In this document: positions 33,258 to 43,317 of the stretch, piece by piece
How positions within the stretch are numbered: position 1 is the first letter of the stretch
Layout of the letters: each line of letters begins with the position of its first letter
NCBI RefSeq assembly: GCF_011751865.2
Contig: NZ_CP061770.1
Span: forward strand, 1,612,001 to 1,676,000
Direction of reading: 5' to 3'
Length of the DNA stretch: 64,000 bases
Source: Salinibacterium sp. ZJ70
Lineage (GTDB): Bacteria; Actinomycetota; Actinomycetes; Actinomycetales; Microbacteriaceae
The notes under the pieces: model-generated
Told to the model about the DNA's origin: nothing
The model's input: the letters and a program-made list of their open reading frames with translations, nothing else
Database searches by the model: none
Position numbers and translations under genes: made by a program

Positions 33258-34912
33258 CAGGTGCGGTGGTTCCCCTCTGCGAATGCCCGGCGGCGCTCTG
33301 CCTGCTCGACCGGATCGGGAACCGGGAGGGAGGCAAGCAGACGGCGCGTGTACGGATCCTGCGGATCCCCGAGCACGTCGCGAGTCTGTCCCGATTCGAC
33401 GACCACTCCATGATGCAGGACGACGACGCGATGAGCGACTCGATCGACCACCGCAAGGTCGTGAGTGATGAACAGCGAGGCGAACCCGAACCGCTCCTGC
33501 AGCTCATCGAACAGGTCGAGAACGCGCGCCTGCACCGAGACGTCGAGGGCGCTCGTCGGCTCATCGGCGATGAGCAGCTTCGGGTCGAGCGCGAGGGCGC
33601 GCGCGAGACTGGCGCGCTGACGCTGACCACCCGAGAGCTCGTGCGGGAATCGGTCCCCGAATGCCTTCGGGAGCTGCACGGCTTCGAGAAGCTCATCGAC
33701 CTTGTCGCGCGCGTCGGCTGCCGAAGAGGCCATCCCGTGCACGACGAGCGGCTCGGCGACGCAATCGGCGATCGTGAGCAGCGGGTTGAAGCTCGTCGCG
33801 GGATCCTGGAACACGAAGCCGAGCTCGCGGCGACGTGGCCGGAAGGAGCGTTCGCGCACGCCGTTCATCTCGGTGCCGAGCACACGGAGCGAACCGCCCG
33901 TGACCTGCGTGAGGCCGGCGATCGCACGGCCGATCGTCGTCTTGCCGGAGCCCGACTCGCCCACGAGACCCACGACCTCGCGCGGGGCGATGGCGAAGTC
34001 GACGCCCTTGACGGCGAGGAACGCCTTGCTGCCGAGACGGCCGGGGTACTCGATCTCGAGGCCGGAGGCTCGCACGAGCGGCTCTGACGTGTCCACGTCG
34101 AGAGGCTCCCGCTCCGTGAGCTCGATGCGCGGCACCGCCGCGAGGAGCTTGCGGGTGTACTCATGCTGCGGCGCCGCGAACAGTTCGCGCGCGGTCGCGG
34201 TCTCGACCAGCTCGCCGTCGTACATCACGGCCACGCGGTCGGCGAGGTCGGCCACCACGCCCATGTTGTGGGTGATGAGCACGATCGCCGTGCCGAGCTC
34301 GTCGCGAAGTCGACGGAGCAGGTCGAGGATCTCGGCCTGCACGGTCACATCGAGCGCCGTGGTCGGCTCATCGGCGATGAGCACCTTCGCATCGAGCGCG
34401 AGCGCCATCGCGATGACGATGCGCTGCTTCTGCCCACCCGAGAACTGGTGCGGATAGTGATCCACCCGCACCTGCGGGTCGGGGATGCCCACTCGATCCA
34501 GCACCTCGACGGCGCGGGCGCGCGCCTGCTTCTTCGAGAACTCCCCGTGCGCGCGCAGGCCCTCCGCGATCTGCCAGCCCACGGTGAAGACCGGGTTGAG
34601 AGCGGTCGAGGGCTCCTGGAAGATCATCGCCCCGCCCGTGCCGCGGATCTCGCGCAGCCGCTTGGTGCTCAGGGTGAGCACGTCCTCGCCCCGCAGCAGA
34701 ACCACGCCGTCGACGACCGCTGTCTCCGGGAGGAGGCGCAGGATGCTGCGCGCCGTGACCGTCTTCCCGGAGCCGGACTCGCCGACGACGGCGAGCACCT
34801 CCCCCGGCGCGACGGCGAGGCTCACACCGCGGACAGCCTCCACACGACCGGCGTCCGTGTCGAACGCGATGCGCAGATCGCGGATGTCGACTGCGGGATC
34901 CTGATTCGTCAT
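33257..34912 (-). CDS. Dipeptide/oligopeptide ABC transporter, fused double ATPase (DppD-DppF type)
   Basis: The 551-residue protein has two complete nucleotide-binding domains. Domain 1 has GESGSGKT, FSGGQKQR and LIADEPTTALD; domain 2 has GESGSGKTT, LSGGQRQR and LIADEPTSALD. Both Walker B Glu are intact. Each domain ends with the peptide-transporter tail (EYTRKLLAAVP and PYTRRLLASLP). It energises the two permeases encoded just upstream. ATG at 34912 overlaps the permease stop by one base; a reading from 35101 lies in the permease gene. Confidence 0.94.
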   Translation of the reverse strand: MTNQDPAVDIRDLRIAFDTDAGRVEAVRGVSLAVAPGEVLAVVGESGSGKTVTARSILRLLPETAVVDGVVLLRGEDVLTLSTKRLREIRGTGGAMIFQEPSTALNPVFTVGWQIAEGLRAHGEFSKKQARARAVEVLDRVGIPDPQVRVDHYPHQFSGGQKQRIVIAMALALDAKVLIADEPTTALDVTVQAEILDLLRRLRDELGTAIVLITHNMGVVADLADRVAVMYDGELVETATARELFAAPQHEYTRKLLAAVPRIELTEREPLDVDTSEPLVRASGLEIEYPGRLGSKAFLAVKGVDFAIAPREVVGLVGESGSGKTTIGRAIAGLTQVTGGSLRVLGTEMNGVRERSFRPRRRELGFVFQDPATSFNPLLTIADCVAEPLVVHGMASSAADARDKVDELLEAVQLPKAFGDRFPHELSGGQRQRASLARALALDPKLLIADEPTSALDVSVQARVLDLFDELQERFGFASLFITHDLAVVDRVAHRVVVLHHGVVVESGQTRDVLGDPQDPYTRRLLASLPVPDPVEQAERRRAFAEGNHRT

Positions 34913-35916
34913 CACGGCACCTCTCCCATCATCTCGCGAGCGGCCGGCTGCGTCGCCGCCACGGCGTCGGCGGGTGTCGCGGCCACCGCGCGTCGGCGAG
35001 CGCGAAGGCGCGGGTCCGCGAGGTCGTTGAGGCTCTCGCCGATGAGAGTGACGCCCAGCACGACGAGCACGATGGCGAGGCCGGGCGGGATCGCCGTCCA
35101 CCAGATGCCGCTCGTGACATCCGAGAGCGACTTGTTGAGGTCATAGCCCCATTCCGCCGCCGACGTCGGCTGGATGCCGAAGCCGAGGAAGCCGAGGCCG
35201 GCGAGCGTCAGGATCGCCTCGGAGCTGTTGAGGGTGAAGATGAGCGGCAGTGTGCGTATGGCGTTGCGGAGCACGTGGCGGAACATGATGCGCGGCGTCG
35301 AGGCGCCGATCACCCGCGCCGATTCGACGAACGCCTCCGATTTCACCCGCACGGTCTCGGCGCGCACCACGCGGTAGTACTGCGGAATGAAGACGACGGT
35401 GATCGAGATCGCCGCGGCGAGGATGCCGCCCCAGAGGCTCGACTGCCCGCCCGAGATGACGATCGCGGCGACGATCGCGAGCAGCAGCGTCGGGAACGCG
35501 TACACCGCATCCGCGATCACGACGAGCACCCGGTCGATCCAGCCGCCGATGTAGCCGGAGACGACACCGAGCAGAACGCCGACGAAGATCGAGAGCGCGA
35601 CGGCGACGATGACGACCAGCGCCGCGGTCTGGCTTCCCCAGATCACACGCGAGAGCACGTCGTAGCCGCCGACGGTCGTGCCGAGGAGGTGCTTGCTGTC
35701 GGGCGGAACCTGCGCGCCGAAGAGGCCGTCGGCGTCGCGCAGCTGGGCGAAGCCGTAGGGGGCGATCAGCGGCGCGAAGATCGCCGTCAGCACGAAGATG
35801 CCCGTGATCACGAGACCGACGATGAGCATGCCCCGCTGCAGGCCCACGGCCTGCCGCAGCTGGTGGACGACAGGCAGTCGCAGCAGCAGGGACCGGACCG
35901 TGCGCTTCTCGGCCAT
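34912..35916 (-). CDS. Dipeptide/oligopeptide ABC permease, DppC/OppC type
   Basis: The 334-residue protein has six helices, the N-terminal OppC_N segment (GLVITGIFVLTAIFAPLIAP), and the EAA loop AFVESARVIGASTPRIMFRH which docks to the ATPase. ATG at 35916 overlaps the upstream permease stop (TGATG). Pairs with the DppB-type permease. Confidence 0.94.
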   Translation of the reverse strand: MAEKRTVRSLLLRLPVVHQLRQAVGLQRGMLIVGLVITGIFVLTAIFAPLIAPYGFAQLRDADGLFGAQVPPDSKHLLGTTVGGYDVLSRVIWGSQTAALVVIVAVALSIFVGVLLGVVSGYIGGWIDRVLVVIADAVYAFPTLLLAIVAAIVISGGQSSLWGGILAAAISITVVFIPQYYRVVRAETVRVKSEAFVESARVIGASTPRIMFRHVLRNAIRTLPLIFTLNSSEAILTLAGLGFLGFGIQPTSAAEWGYDLNKSLSDVTSGIWWTAIPPGLAIVLVVLGVTLIGESLNDLADPRLRARRRAVAATPADAVAATQPAAREMMGEVP

Positions 35917-37007
35917 CAGTACCTCACTCGGGGGTCGATGAGCGCCGCGATGATGTCGACGACGAAGTTGCTGAGCGCCACGATCACGGCGAGGAGCATG
36001 ACGATGCCCTGCACGGCGACGAAGTCGCGCGCCGCAAGGTACTTCACCAGCAGGAAGCCGAGGCCCTGCCACTCGAACGTGGTCTCGGTGAGCACCGCAC
36101 CGCCGAGAAGCAGAGCGATCTGCAGGCCGATGACCGTGACGATGGGGATGAGCGCGGGCTTGTAGGCGTGACGTCGCACGAGTCGGAACTCGCTCACCCC
36201 GCGACTGCGCGCCGCGTCGATGTACGGCATCGAATACGTGCCGATGACGTTGGTGCGCACCAGACGCAGGAACACGCCGCCCGTCAGAAGCCCGAGCGTG
36301 ATCGCGGGAAGAGCGGCGTGCTGGAGGACATCCGAGATGTAGGCGGCGTTCCCGGAGCGGATCGCGTCGATCAGATAGATGCCGGTGCCGCCGTCGAGGC
36401 GACTGAGCGAGAGCTCGGTGCGCACACTCGCGCGGCCGGAGACCGGAAGCCAGCCGAGCCCGACCGAGAAGATGAGCTTGAGCACCAGGCCCGCGAAGAA
36501 CACGGGGGTGGCGTAGCAGAGGATCCCGAAGATGCGCAGCACGGCGTCTCCCCAGCGATCCCGCACCGCGGCGGCGAGCATGCCGAGCGGGATGCCCACG
36601 ACGAAGGCGATGATGAGCGCGTAGAACGCGAGCTCGAGCGTCGCCCCTCCGAAGCGGAAGAGCAGATCGACCACGGGTTGGTTGTCGGTGAGCGTGGTGC
36701 CGAAGTCACCCGTGAACACCTGCCCCAGGTACTCGAAGTACTGCACGATGATCGGACGGTCGTAGCCCGCTTCGGCCCGCCGTTCGGCGAGTTCGGCAGG
36801 GCTCAGCCGGCCGCCGAGCGCCGCGGTGATCGGGTCGCCGATGAGCCGCAGGAAGATGAACACCATCGTCACGAGGATGAAGACCGTGGGGAAGATCAGC
36901 AGGAAGCGCACGAGGATGTAGCGCCAGAGCGACCCGCCGGGTCGGCGGGTCCTCTGCACCGCGGCGGCGGGGGTCGCCGCGGGTGCGGGGGGTGTGACCG
37001 TGGTCAT
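35916..37007 (-). CDS. Dipeptide/oligopeptide ABC permease, DppB/OppB type
   Basis: The 363-residue protein opens with a Pro/Ala-rich tail, then helix 1 (ILVRFLLIFPTVFILVTMVF) and five further helices. The EAA loop is YIDAARSRGVSEFRLVRRHA. An insert of about 35 residues between helices carries the long DppB extracellular region. It lies 91 bp after the binding-protein gene, the usual order in these operons. Confidence 0.94.
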   Translation of the reverse strand: MTTVTPPAPAATPAAAVQRTRRPGGSLWRYILVRFLLIFPTVFILVTMVFIFLRLIGDPITAALGGRLSPAELAERRAEAGYDRPIIVQYFEYLGQVFTGDFGTTLTDNQPVVDLLFRFGGATLELAFYALIIAFVVGIPLGMLAAAVRDRWGDAVLRIFGILCYATPVFFAGLVLKLIFSVGLGWLPVSGRASVRTELSLSRLDGGTGIYLIDAIRSGNAAYISDVLQHAALPAITLGLLTGGVFLRLVRTNVIGTYSMPYIDAARSRGVSEFRLVRRHAYKPALIPIVTVIGLQIALLLGGAVLTETTFEWQGLGFLLVKYLAARDFVAVQGIVMLLAVIVALSNFVVDIIAALIDPRVRY

Positions 37008-37098
37008 TCGGGGCCTGTCTCTCAGCCGAGCGCGAGGCGGAACCGCTCACCGCGGTCCCACCTCGCACTGGGCCTCATCGGTGCGGGGTCGGATCCGG

Positions 37099-38721
37099 TC
37101 AGCGGGTGATCGGAGCGAAGCGGAGCTTGAACGAGGTGTCGAGGATGACGCCCTCCACATCGGTGCCGGTCACCGCGACCTGCGCACCCTGAAGCAGCGG
37201 CAGCGTCGACAGCTGCTGCGCGACGAGCTCCTGGATCTGCTCGATCATCCCCGTGCGCTTCGCGACATCCGGCTCGACCGCCTGGCTCAGGATGAGCTGC
37301 TCCACCTGCGCGTCCGAGAAGTGGTTGCCGAGGAAGTTGTCGGTGAGGAAGAACGGCGCCAGATAGTTGTCCGCATCCGAGTAATCGGGGAACCATCCGA
37401 GCTGGTACGCGGGGTACGCGTCGGCCGTCCGGTCCTTCGAATACTGCACCCACTCGGTGGACTGCAGATCCACCGCGAAGAGACCATCCGCTTCGAGCTG
37501 GTCCTTGATCATCGCGTACTCGTCTCCCGACGAGGGGCCGTAGTGATCGGGGCTGTACTGCAGACTCAGCGCGACCGGTGTCTCCACGCCGGCGGCCGTG
37601 AGGATCTCCGTCGCCTTCGCGACATCGGGACCGCCGTCGCCGTCGCCGTAGAGCCCCTTGAGCGACTGGGTCGCGCCCGCGAAGCCGTCCGGCACGTAGG
37701 AGTAGAGCGGCGTGTAGGTCTCCTTGTAGACCTGCTGCGAGATGGCGTCGCGGTCGACGAGCGACGCCATCGCCTGCCGCACGGCGAGAGCCTTCGCCGG
37801 GTCGGCCTCGGCGGTCGTGGCCCCGTAGGGCTGGGTGTCGAAGTTGAACACGATGTAGCGGATCTCACCGCCGGGGCCTTCGACCACGCTGACGTCGTCG
37901 CTGCCGCGCAGATCCTCGACGTCCGTCGCCGACAGGCTGCGGTGCGCGACATCGATCTGACCCTTCTCGACCTCGAGCTTGAGGTTGGAGGAATCGGCGT
38001 AGTAGTTGAGGATCACGCCGTCGTTGGCGGGCGCATCGAGCAGGCCCGTGTAGTCGGGGTTCGGCTCGAACTGCACCACATTGTTGAAGTCGTAGTCGGT
38101 GATGACGTACGCGCCGCCGAACGCGTTCGCCTCGACGATGTCGGCGTCGGGCGTGACCTCATCGGCCGAGAACACCTCCTCGTCGACGATCGCACCGGGG
38201 AAGCTCGTGAGGATGAACGGGAAGACCTGATCATTCTCGGTCTTGAGCGTGAACACCACCGTGGTGTCGTCCAGCGCTTCGACCTTCTCGAGGTTGTAGA
38301 GCAGGCTGGACGCCCCGTTGGGGTCGGCGATCGCGACATTGCGCTCGAAGGAGAACACCACATCGGATGCGGTGAGCTCGTTGCCGTTGGCCCAGGTGAG
38401 GCCCTCGGGGAGGGTGACCGTGTACTCGGTCGGCGAGGTGAACTCCGCTGTCTCAGCGAGGTCCGGAACGACCTCCGACGAGTTGTAGTCCGTCGTGACG
38501 AGGTACGGGAAGACCTGAATCTGAACCGCAAGCGAGCCGTTGTCGTACGAGCCGGCCGGGTCGAGCGTGGTGACCTTGTCCGTGGTGCCGACGACGATGA
38601 GATTGTCACCACCGCCAGCTCCGCCAGAGCCCGACGTGCACCCGGCGAGCACGAGGGCCGCACCGAGGGGAAGGGCTGCAGCTGCGAGAAGGCGTGACTT
38701 CCGGGAGACGGATGACATCAT
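37099..38721 (-). CDS. Peptide-type ABC substrate-binding lipoprotein (SBP_bac_5)
   Basis: The 540-residue protein has a signal peptide with lipobox LAGC (C28), so it is anchored to the outer face of the membrane. The mature part matches cluster C/SBP_bac_5 proteins such as DppA, OppA and NikA, with the motif YTVTLPEGLTWANGNELTAS. The ligand is not readable; di/oligopeptides, nickel chelates or oligosaccharides are all known for this family. AGAGG precedes the ATG. First gene of the ABC operon. Confidence 0.93.
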   Translation of the reverse strand: MMSSVSRKSRLLAAAALPLGAALVLAGCTSGSGGAGGGDNLIVVGTTDKVTTLDPAGSYDNGSLAVQIQVFPYLVTTDYNSSEVVPDLAETAEFTSPTEYTVTLPEGLTWANGNELTASDVVFSFERNVAIADPNGASSLLYNLEKVEALDDTTVVFTLKTENDQVFPFILTSFPGAIVDEEVFSADEVTPDADIVEANAFGGAYVITDYDFNNVVQFEPNPDYTGLLDAPANDGVILNYYADSSNLKLEVEKGQIDVAHRSLSATDVEDLRGSDDVSVVEGPGGEIRYIVFNFDTQPYGATTAEADPAKALAVRQAMASLVDRDAISQQVYKETYTPLYSYVPDGFAGATQSLKGLYGDGDGGPDVAKATEILTAAGVETPVALSLQYSPDHYGPSSGDEYAMIKDQLEADGLFAVDLQSTEWVQYSKDRTADAYPAYQLGWFPDYSDADNYLAPFFLTDNFLGNHFSDAQVEQLILSQAVEPDVAKRTGMIEQIQELVAQQLSTLPLLQGAQVAVTGTDVEGVILDTSFKLRFAPITR

Positions 38722-38864
38722 CCGGACCTCTTTTCTGCTCAGACTGGGGGGAATGCCGCAGCCCGACTGTCCGGGGGGCGACAGATGTTCAGGTCTAGCA
38801 CAGCAGCCTTCGCGATTCTCAGGTATCCGAGACCGACGCGGATGATCGTCGATTCGGCGCGTCA

Positions 38865-38883
38865 GACGCAGCGAATCTGCGTC
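38865..38883 (-). terminator. Hairpin downstream of dnaG
   Basis: GACGCAG (38865-38871) pairs with CTGCGTC (38877-38883) around CGAAT, 60 bp past the dnaG stop and upstream of the ABC operon promoter region (38722-38860), where no clear -35/-10 pair was identified. Confidence 0.45.
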
Positions 38884-38943
38884 CTCGCCGAGCCGGACGC
38901 CCAGCAGCGTGACGCTACACGCGGCACATCGGCGCGGGGCGCG

Positions 38944-40833
38944 TCACTCCCCGCGCAGCTCCCGACGCTCGCTTTCGAGCGCGACCGACTGCCGACCGAG
39001 TTCGGCCTCGCGTTCGCGATCGCCGTCGGCGCGGGCGCGCTGCATCGCACCCAGCAGCTCGCTCTTGCGGCGCAGCAGGTCACGGTCGACGAGCGACGTC
39101 GCGACGCTGCGGCAGTACGCAGGAAGCTGCTCCTTGCGCTCGGGAAGCGGAGCGACGCCGAGCTGCATCACGAGCTTTCCGAAACCCGGAGGCACCTCCT
39201 CGGAGATCCGCTGGAGCCAGTTCTGCCCCGTCGCGTGATCGAGATTCGCGCGAACGGCATCCCGCACGATCGCGAGCGTCTGGTTCGCGAATCGCGCCTC
39301 GGTGGCCTTCGCGATAAGAGCCTGCCCCACCGACTGGGGATACTGCAGGATCGCCATGAGCGCATCGCGTTCCATACGCGTCACGGGATCTGTGGGCAGC
39401 TCGGTGAGGCTCGCCTCCTGCTGTGCAGGCGTCTGCTGAGCCTCGTCCGCCGAACGACGGGCGCCCGCCTCCTGCCGGGCGTCACCGCGCTCGGAGCGCT
39501 TCGCCGCGCTCGCCACCGCGCGCCCCACCTCGTCGGGGTTCATGCCGAGCCACCCCGCGAGGTTGCGCACGTAGCCGATCGACAGCGATCGATCGCGAAT
39601 GCCGGCGACGACAGGGGCGGCCGCCCGCAGCGCCGCGACACGGCCCTCGACCGTCTCCAGGTCGTGGCCGGCGAGACGGCGTCGGATCATGAACTCGAAC
39701 ATCGGCTTGCGCGTGCGGATCAGCTCGCGCACCGCGCCGTCTCCTCGCGCCAGGCGCAGGTCGCACGGGTCGAGGTTGTCGGGCGCGACCGCCACGAAGG
39801 TCTGCGCGGCGAACCGCTGCTCCTCCGCGAAGGCGCGGCTCGCTGCCCGCTGGCCCGCCTCATCCGGGTCGAACGTGAAGACGACCTCGCCCGTCGAGGT
39901 CGAATCGGCGTTGTCGACGTCTCCCAGCACCCGCCGGACCACCTTGATGTGGTCGACGCCGAACGCCGTGCCGCACGTCGCGACAGCCGTGGTGATGCCC
40001 GCGAGGTGGCATGCCATGACGTCGGTGTAGCCCTCGACGATCACGACCTGCTTGGTCTTGGCGATGTCGCGGCGCGCGAGATCAAGCCCGTAGAGCACCT
40101 GCGACTTGTGGAAGACGAGCGTCTCGGGAGTGTTGAGGTACTTGGGGCCCTGGTCGTCGTCGAACAGCTTGCGGGCGCCGAAGCCGACCGTCTGACCGGT
40201 GACGTCGCGGATCGGCCAGATCACGCGTCCGCGGAACCGGTCGTAGGAGTTGCCGCGCTCCCCCGTCGACAGCAGGCCCGCGGCGATGAGCTCATCTTGC
40301 GTGAACCCCTGCTTCATGAGCGCGTTCTTCAGGGCGTCGAACGACTTCGGCGCGAAGCCGACGCCGAAGCGATCAGCGGCCGCCTGATCGAAGCCTCGCC
40401 CGCCGAGGAAATCACGGCCAGGCTGCGCTGCCGGCTCCGCGAGCTGCGCGCGGAAGAACTGCTCTGCTGCTGCGTTCGCGGCAAGCAGGCGCGCGCGGTT
40501 GCCATGATCGGCCGCGGGGCCAGAGCCATCTTCGTAGTGCAGCTCGATGCCGACCCGCGCCGCCATGCGCTCGACGGCCTCCTGGAAGCTGACGTGATCC
40601 ATCTTCTGCAGGAAGGTGAAGACGTCGCCGCCCTCACCGCATCCGAAGCAGTGGTAGAAGCCCACCTGCGGGCGCACATGGAAGCTCGGGCTGCGCTCCT
40701 CGTGGAACGGGCAGAGACCCTTGAGCGAGCCGACGCCGGCGGACTTCAGCGTGACGTAGTCGCCCACGATGTCGGCGATGTTGACCCTCGACCGGACCTC
40801 GTCGATGTCACTGCGACGAATGAGACCGGCCAT
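38944..40833 (-). CDS. dnaG: DNA primase
   Basis: The 629-residue enzyme makes RNA primers at the replication fork. It has the CHC2 zinc finger (C41, H44, C62, C65), the TOPRIM catalytic core with VEGYTDVMACH and the FDPDEAGQ acid motif, and a C-terminal helicase-binding region. On the minus strand TAGAAT (40840-40845) ends 6 nt before the ATG, with no ribosome site, suggesting a leaderless message. It follows dgt and dus on the same strand. Confidence 0.97.
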   Translation of the reverse strand: MAGLIRRSDIDEVRSRVNIADIVGDYVTLKSAGVGSLKGLCPFHEERSPSFHVRPQVGFYHCFGCGEGGDVFTFLQKMDHVSFQEAVERMAARVGIELHYEDGSGPAADHGNRARLLAANAAAEQFFRAQLAEPAAQPGRDFLGGRGFDQAAADRFGVGFAPKSFDALKNALMKQGFTQDELIAAGLLSTGERGNSYDRFRGRVIWPIRDVTGQTVGFGARKLFDDDQGPKYLNTPETLVFHKSQVLYGLDLARRDIAKTKQVVIVEGYTDVMACHLAGITTAVATCGTAFGVDHIKVVRRVLGDVDNADSTSTGEVVFTFDPDEAGQRAASRAFAEEQRFAAQTFVAVAPDNLDPCDLRLARGDGAVRELIRTRKPMFEFMIRRRLAGHDLETVEGRVAALRAAAPVVAGIRDRSLSIGYVRNLAGWLGMNPDEVGRAVASAAKRSERGDARQEAGARRSADEAQQTPAQQEASLTELPTDPVTRMERDALMAILQYPQSVGQALIAKATEARFANQTLAIVRDAVRANLDHATGQNWLQRISEEVPPGFGKLVMQLGVAPLPERKEQLPAYCRSVATSLVDRDLLRRKSELLGAMQRARADGDREREAELGRQSVALESERRELRGE

Positions 40834-40876
40834 GCCCTGATTCTAGTGAGCCAGAGAGACGCGCCGCCCGCTCAGT

Positions 40877-42124
40877 TCACGGCACCAGGCGCTCGTGCCA
40901 GGTGTTCGCCGACGGATCGGTGAGCGAGGCCACCTGGTCGACGATGACCCGCTTGCGCGCGGCGTCGTCGGCGGCCTCCGCGAAGTCGGCAGCGAACCCG
41001 ATCTCCAGCTGCGAAGGATCCGCCCACAGGGCATCCGCGAGCTCGGTGAGCACCTCGCGCTGGCGCGCGTAGATCGGCTTGCGGGAGTTCGTCGACATGA
41101 CGTTCGCGGCGACGATGCCCTTGAGCACTGCGATCTCCGCCTGCGTGTCGACGGGCACCACGACATCCGCGCTGAACCGCGCGAGCGAGCGCTGCGGGTA
41201 GGCCTCGCGCGTCGCGCGGACCGCATCGCCGGCGAAGCGGCCGATCAGCTGCGAGGTGAGGTTCTTGAGACGCGCGTGATCGCGACGCGAGCCGTCCCAC
41301 GAGTCGACCCACGCGTCGAGGCTGTCGAGGCGGTCGAACGCCGCGATGAGGGTGTCGTGGTCATGTTCGCCGCCGATCCACGCGAACATGCTCTCGACGA
41401 GCTCGTCGTGGTCGGCGCGCGCGGACAGCGCGCGCACGTCGAGGTAGCCCGTGATGATCGCATCCTCGAAATCGTGCACCGAGTAGCCGATGTCGTCAGC
41501 GAGGTCCATCGCCTGGGCCTCGATGCAGCGCACCCGCTCGGGTGCGCCCGCACGCAGCCAGGTGAACACGGGAGTGTCATCCGAGTAGAAGCCGAACTTG
41601 CTGCGCCCCGACGGATCGGGGATGCCCTGCGCTTCGGGCCACGGATACTTGCAGCTCGCGTCGAGGCTCGCGCGCGTGAGGTTGAGGCCGTAGGCGCGAT
41701 CGTCGGGACCGAAGACCTTCGGCTCGAGCCGGGTGAGCAGGCGCAGCGTCTGCGCGTTGCCTTCGAAGCCGCCGATGTCGCGCGACCAGTCATTGAGCGC
41801 GCGCTCGCCGTTGTGCCCGTACGGCGGATGCCCGAGGTCGTGCGCGAGGCACGCCGTGTCGACGACATCCGGATCGAGCCCGAGGTTGACCGCGAGCTCA
41901 CGGCCCACCTGCGCGACCTCGAGCGAGTGGGTGAGGCGGTTGCGGGCGAAATCGAAGCCTGCCGTGGGCGAGAGCACCTGCGTCTTGACCGCGAGGCGTC
42001 GCAGGGCACTCGAGTGCAGCACGCGAGCGCGATCGCGCGCGTAGTCGCTGCGGCGCGTCGAATGCTCCTCGGGGAGCATCCGCTCGGCGTCCGCCTCGCT
42101 GTAGCCAGGCGTCCGCTCAGCCAC
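40877..42124 (-). CDS. dgt: Deoxyguanosinetriphosphate triphosphohydrolase (dGTPase)
   Basis: The 415-residue HD-domain protein hydrolyses dNTPs to nucleosides and triphosphate. The metal-binding motifs are NRLTHSLEVAQVGREL and AHDLGHPPYGHNGERAL. In actinobacteria dgt is usually just upstream of dnaG, as here, suggesting a link between dNTP pools and replication. GTG at 42124 (VAERTPGYSEADAERM) overlaps the end of dus by 8 bp; an in-frame extension to 42280 is not family-like. Confidence 0.93.
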   Translation of the reverse strand: MAERTPGYSEADAERMLPEEHSTRRSDYARDRARVLHSSALRRLAVKTQVLSPTAGFDFARNRLTHSLEVAQVGRELAVNLGLDPDVVDTACLAHDLGHPPYGHNGERALNDWSRDIGGFEGNAQTLRLLTRLEPKVFGPDDRAYGLNLTRASLDASCKYPWPEAQGIPDPSGRSKFGFYSDDTPVFTWLRAGAPERVRCIEAQAMDLADDIGYSVHDFEDAIITGYLDVRALSARADHDELVESMFAWIGGEHDHDTLIAAFDRLDSLDAWVDSWDGSRRDHARLKNLTSQLIGRFAGDAVRATREAYPQRSLARFSADVVVPVDTQAEIAVLKGIVAANVMSTNSRKPIYARQREVLTELADALWADPSQLEIGFAADFAEAADDAARKRVIVDQVASLTDPSANTWHERLVP

Positions 42125-43277
42125 CCGTGGTGTCCGCTTCGCCCTCGGTGAGCTGCGCGCGATGCGTCTCCTGCAGCTCACGGGAATCCAGCCACTTATC
42201 CGGCAGGGCGGTGCGCTTGGGGCGCCCCGCGCGACCCCGCTGGCCCTCGGCGTCCTCGCCGGGATACGGGAGCGAGCCATCGAGTGTGCCGATCAGGTCG
42301 TCGATCTCGGCGAGGCTCGAGACGCGCGCGAGACCCGAACGCACCTCGCCGCCCACCGGGTAGCCCTTGAAGTACCAGGCGACGTGCTTGCGGATGTCGC
42401 GGCAGGCGCGGTCCTCCTCGCCGTCGTAGAAGTCGATGAGCAGCTCCGCGTGGCGACGGAACGCCTGCGCGACCTCGCCGAGGGTGGGCTCGGCCTTGAG
42501 CTCCTGACCCATGAACGCGGCGGCGAGATCGCCGAAGAGCCACGGGCGACCGAGGCAGCCGCGGCCCACGACGACGCCGTCGCATCCCGACTCCGCGACC
42601 ATCCGCAGCGCATCCTGCGCGCTCCAGATGTCGCCGTTGCCGAGGATCGGCACGCTCGTGATGGTCTCCTTGAGCGTCGCGATGGCCGACCAGTCGGCGG
42701 TGCCGGAATAGAACTCGGAGGCCGTGCGGGCGTGCAGCGCGATCGCCGACACCCCCGCGCCTTCGGCGATGCGACCCGCCTCGAGGTAGGTGAGGTGCTC
42801 CGAGTCGATGCCCTTGCGCATCTTGATCGTGAGCGGGCGGTCGCCTGCGGCCTTCACCGCACCTTCGACGATCGCGCGGAACAGGTCGAGCTTCCACGGG
42901 AGGGCGGCGCCGCCGCCCTTGCGAGTGACCTTGGGAACGGGGCAGCCGAAGTTGAGGTCGATGTGATCCGCGCGGTCCTCGGCGACGAGCATCGTGACGG
43001 CCTCGGAGACCGTCTTCGGGTCGACCCCGTAGAGCTGGATCGAGCGCGGAACCTCGCTGGGATGGTGGCGGATGAGGCGCATCGACTCGGGGGTGCGTTC
43101 GACGAGCGCACGGCTCGTGATCATCTCGGAGACGTAGAGCCCCGCGCCGTACTCGCGGCACAGCCGCCGGAATGCCGTGTTGGTGATCCCGGCCATGGGC
43201 GCGAGGACGACCGGCACGTCGAGAGCGAGCGGACCGATCGAGAGCGCGGGTACGGGAGGCGCGGTTAGGGTGGACAT
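42117..43277 (-). CDS. dus: tRNA-dihydrouridine synthase (DusB family)
   Basis: The 386-residue flavoenzyme reduces uridines in tRNA D loops. It shows VLAPMAGITNTAFR, the catalytic cysteine in LNFGCPVPKV, KMRKG for substrate/flavin contact and NGDIWSAQDA. ATG at 43277 behind GAGGGG is preferred to a long extension from 43562. Divergent from the YbaK gene over 40 bp. Confidence 0.94.
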   Translation of the reverse strand: MSTLTAPPVPALSIGPLALDVPVVLAPMAGITNTAFRRLCREYGAGLYVSEMITSRALVERTPESMRLIRHHPSEVPRSIQLYGVDPKTVSEAVTMLVAEDRADHIDLNFGCPVPKVTRKGGGAALPWKLDLFRAIVEGAVKAAGDRPLTIKMRKGIDSEHLTYLEAGRIAEGAGVSAIALHARTASEFYSGTADWSAIATLKETITSVPILGNGDIWSAQDALRMVAESGCDGVVVGRGCLGRPWLFGDLAAAFMGQELKAEPTLGEVAQAFRRHAELLIDFYDGEEDRACRDIRKHVAWYFKGYPVGGEVRSGLARVSSLAEIDDLIGTLDGSLPYPGEDAEGQRGRAGRPKRTALPDKWLDSRELQETHRAQLTEGEADTTGG

Positions 43278-43317
43278 CCCCTCGATTCTTCCAGATCGAG
43301 CCGAGAGGAGCCCGGAC

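Noticed and set aside
36994-40923. Long plus-strand open frames (567 and 712 codons) opposite the binding protein and dnaG
   Set aside because: The minus-strand genes have unambiguous family motifs; the plus-strand frames do not.
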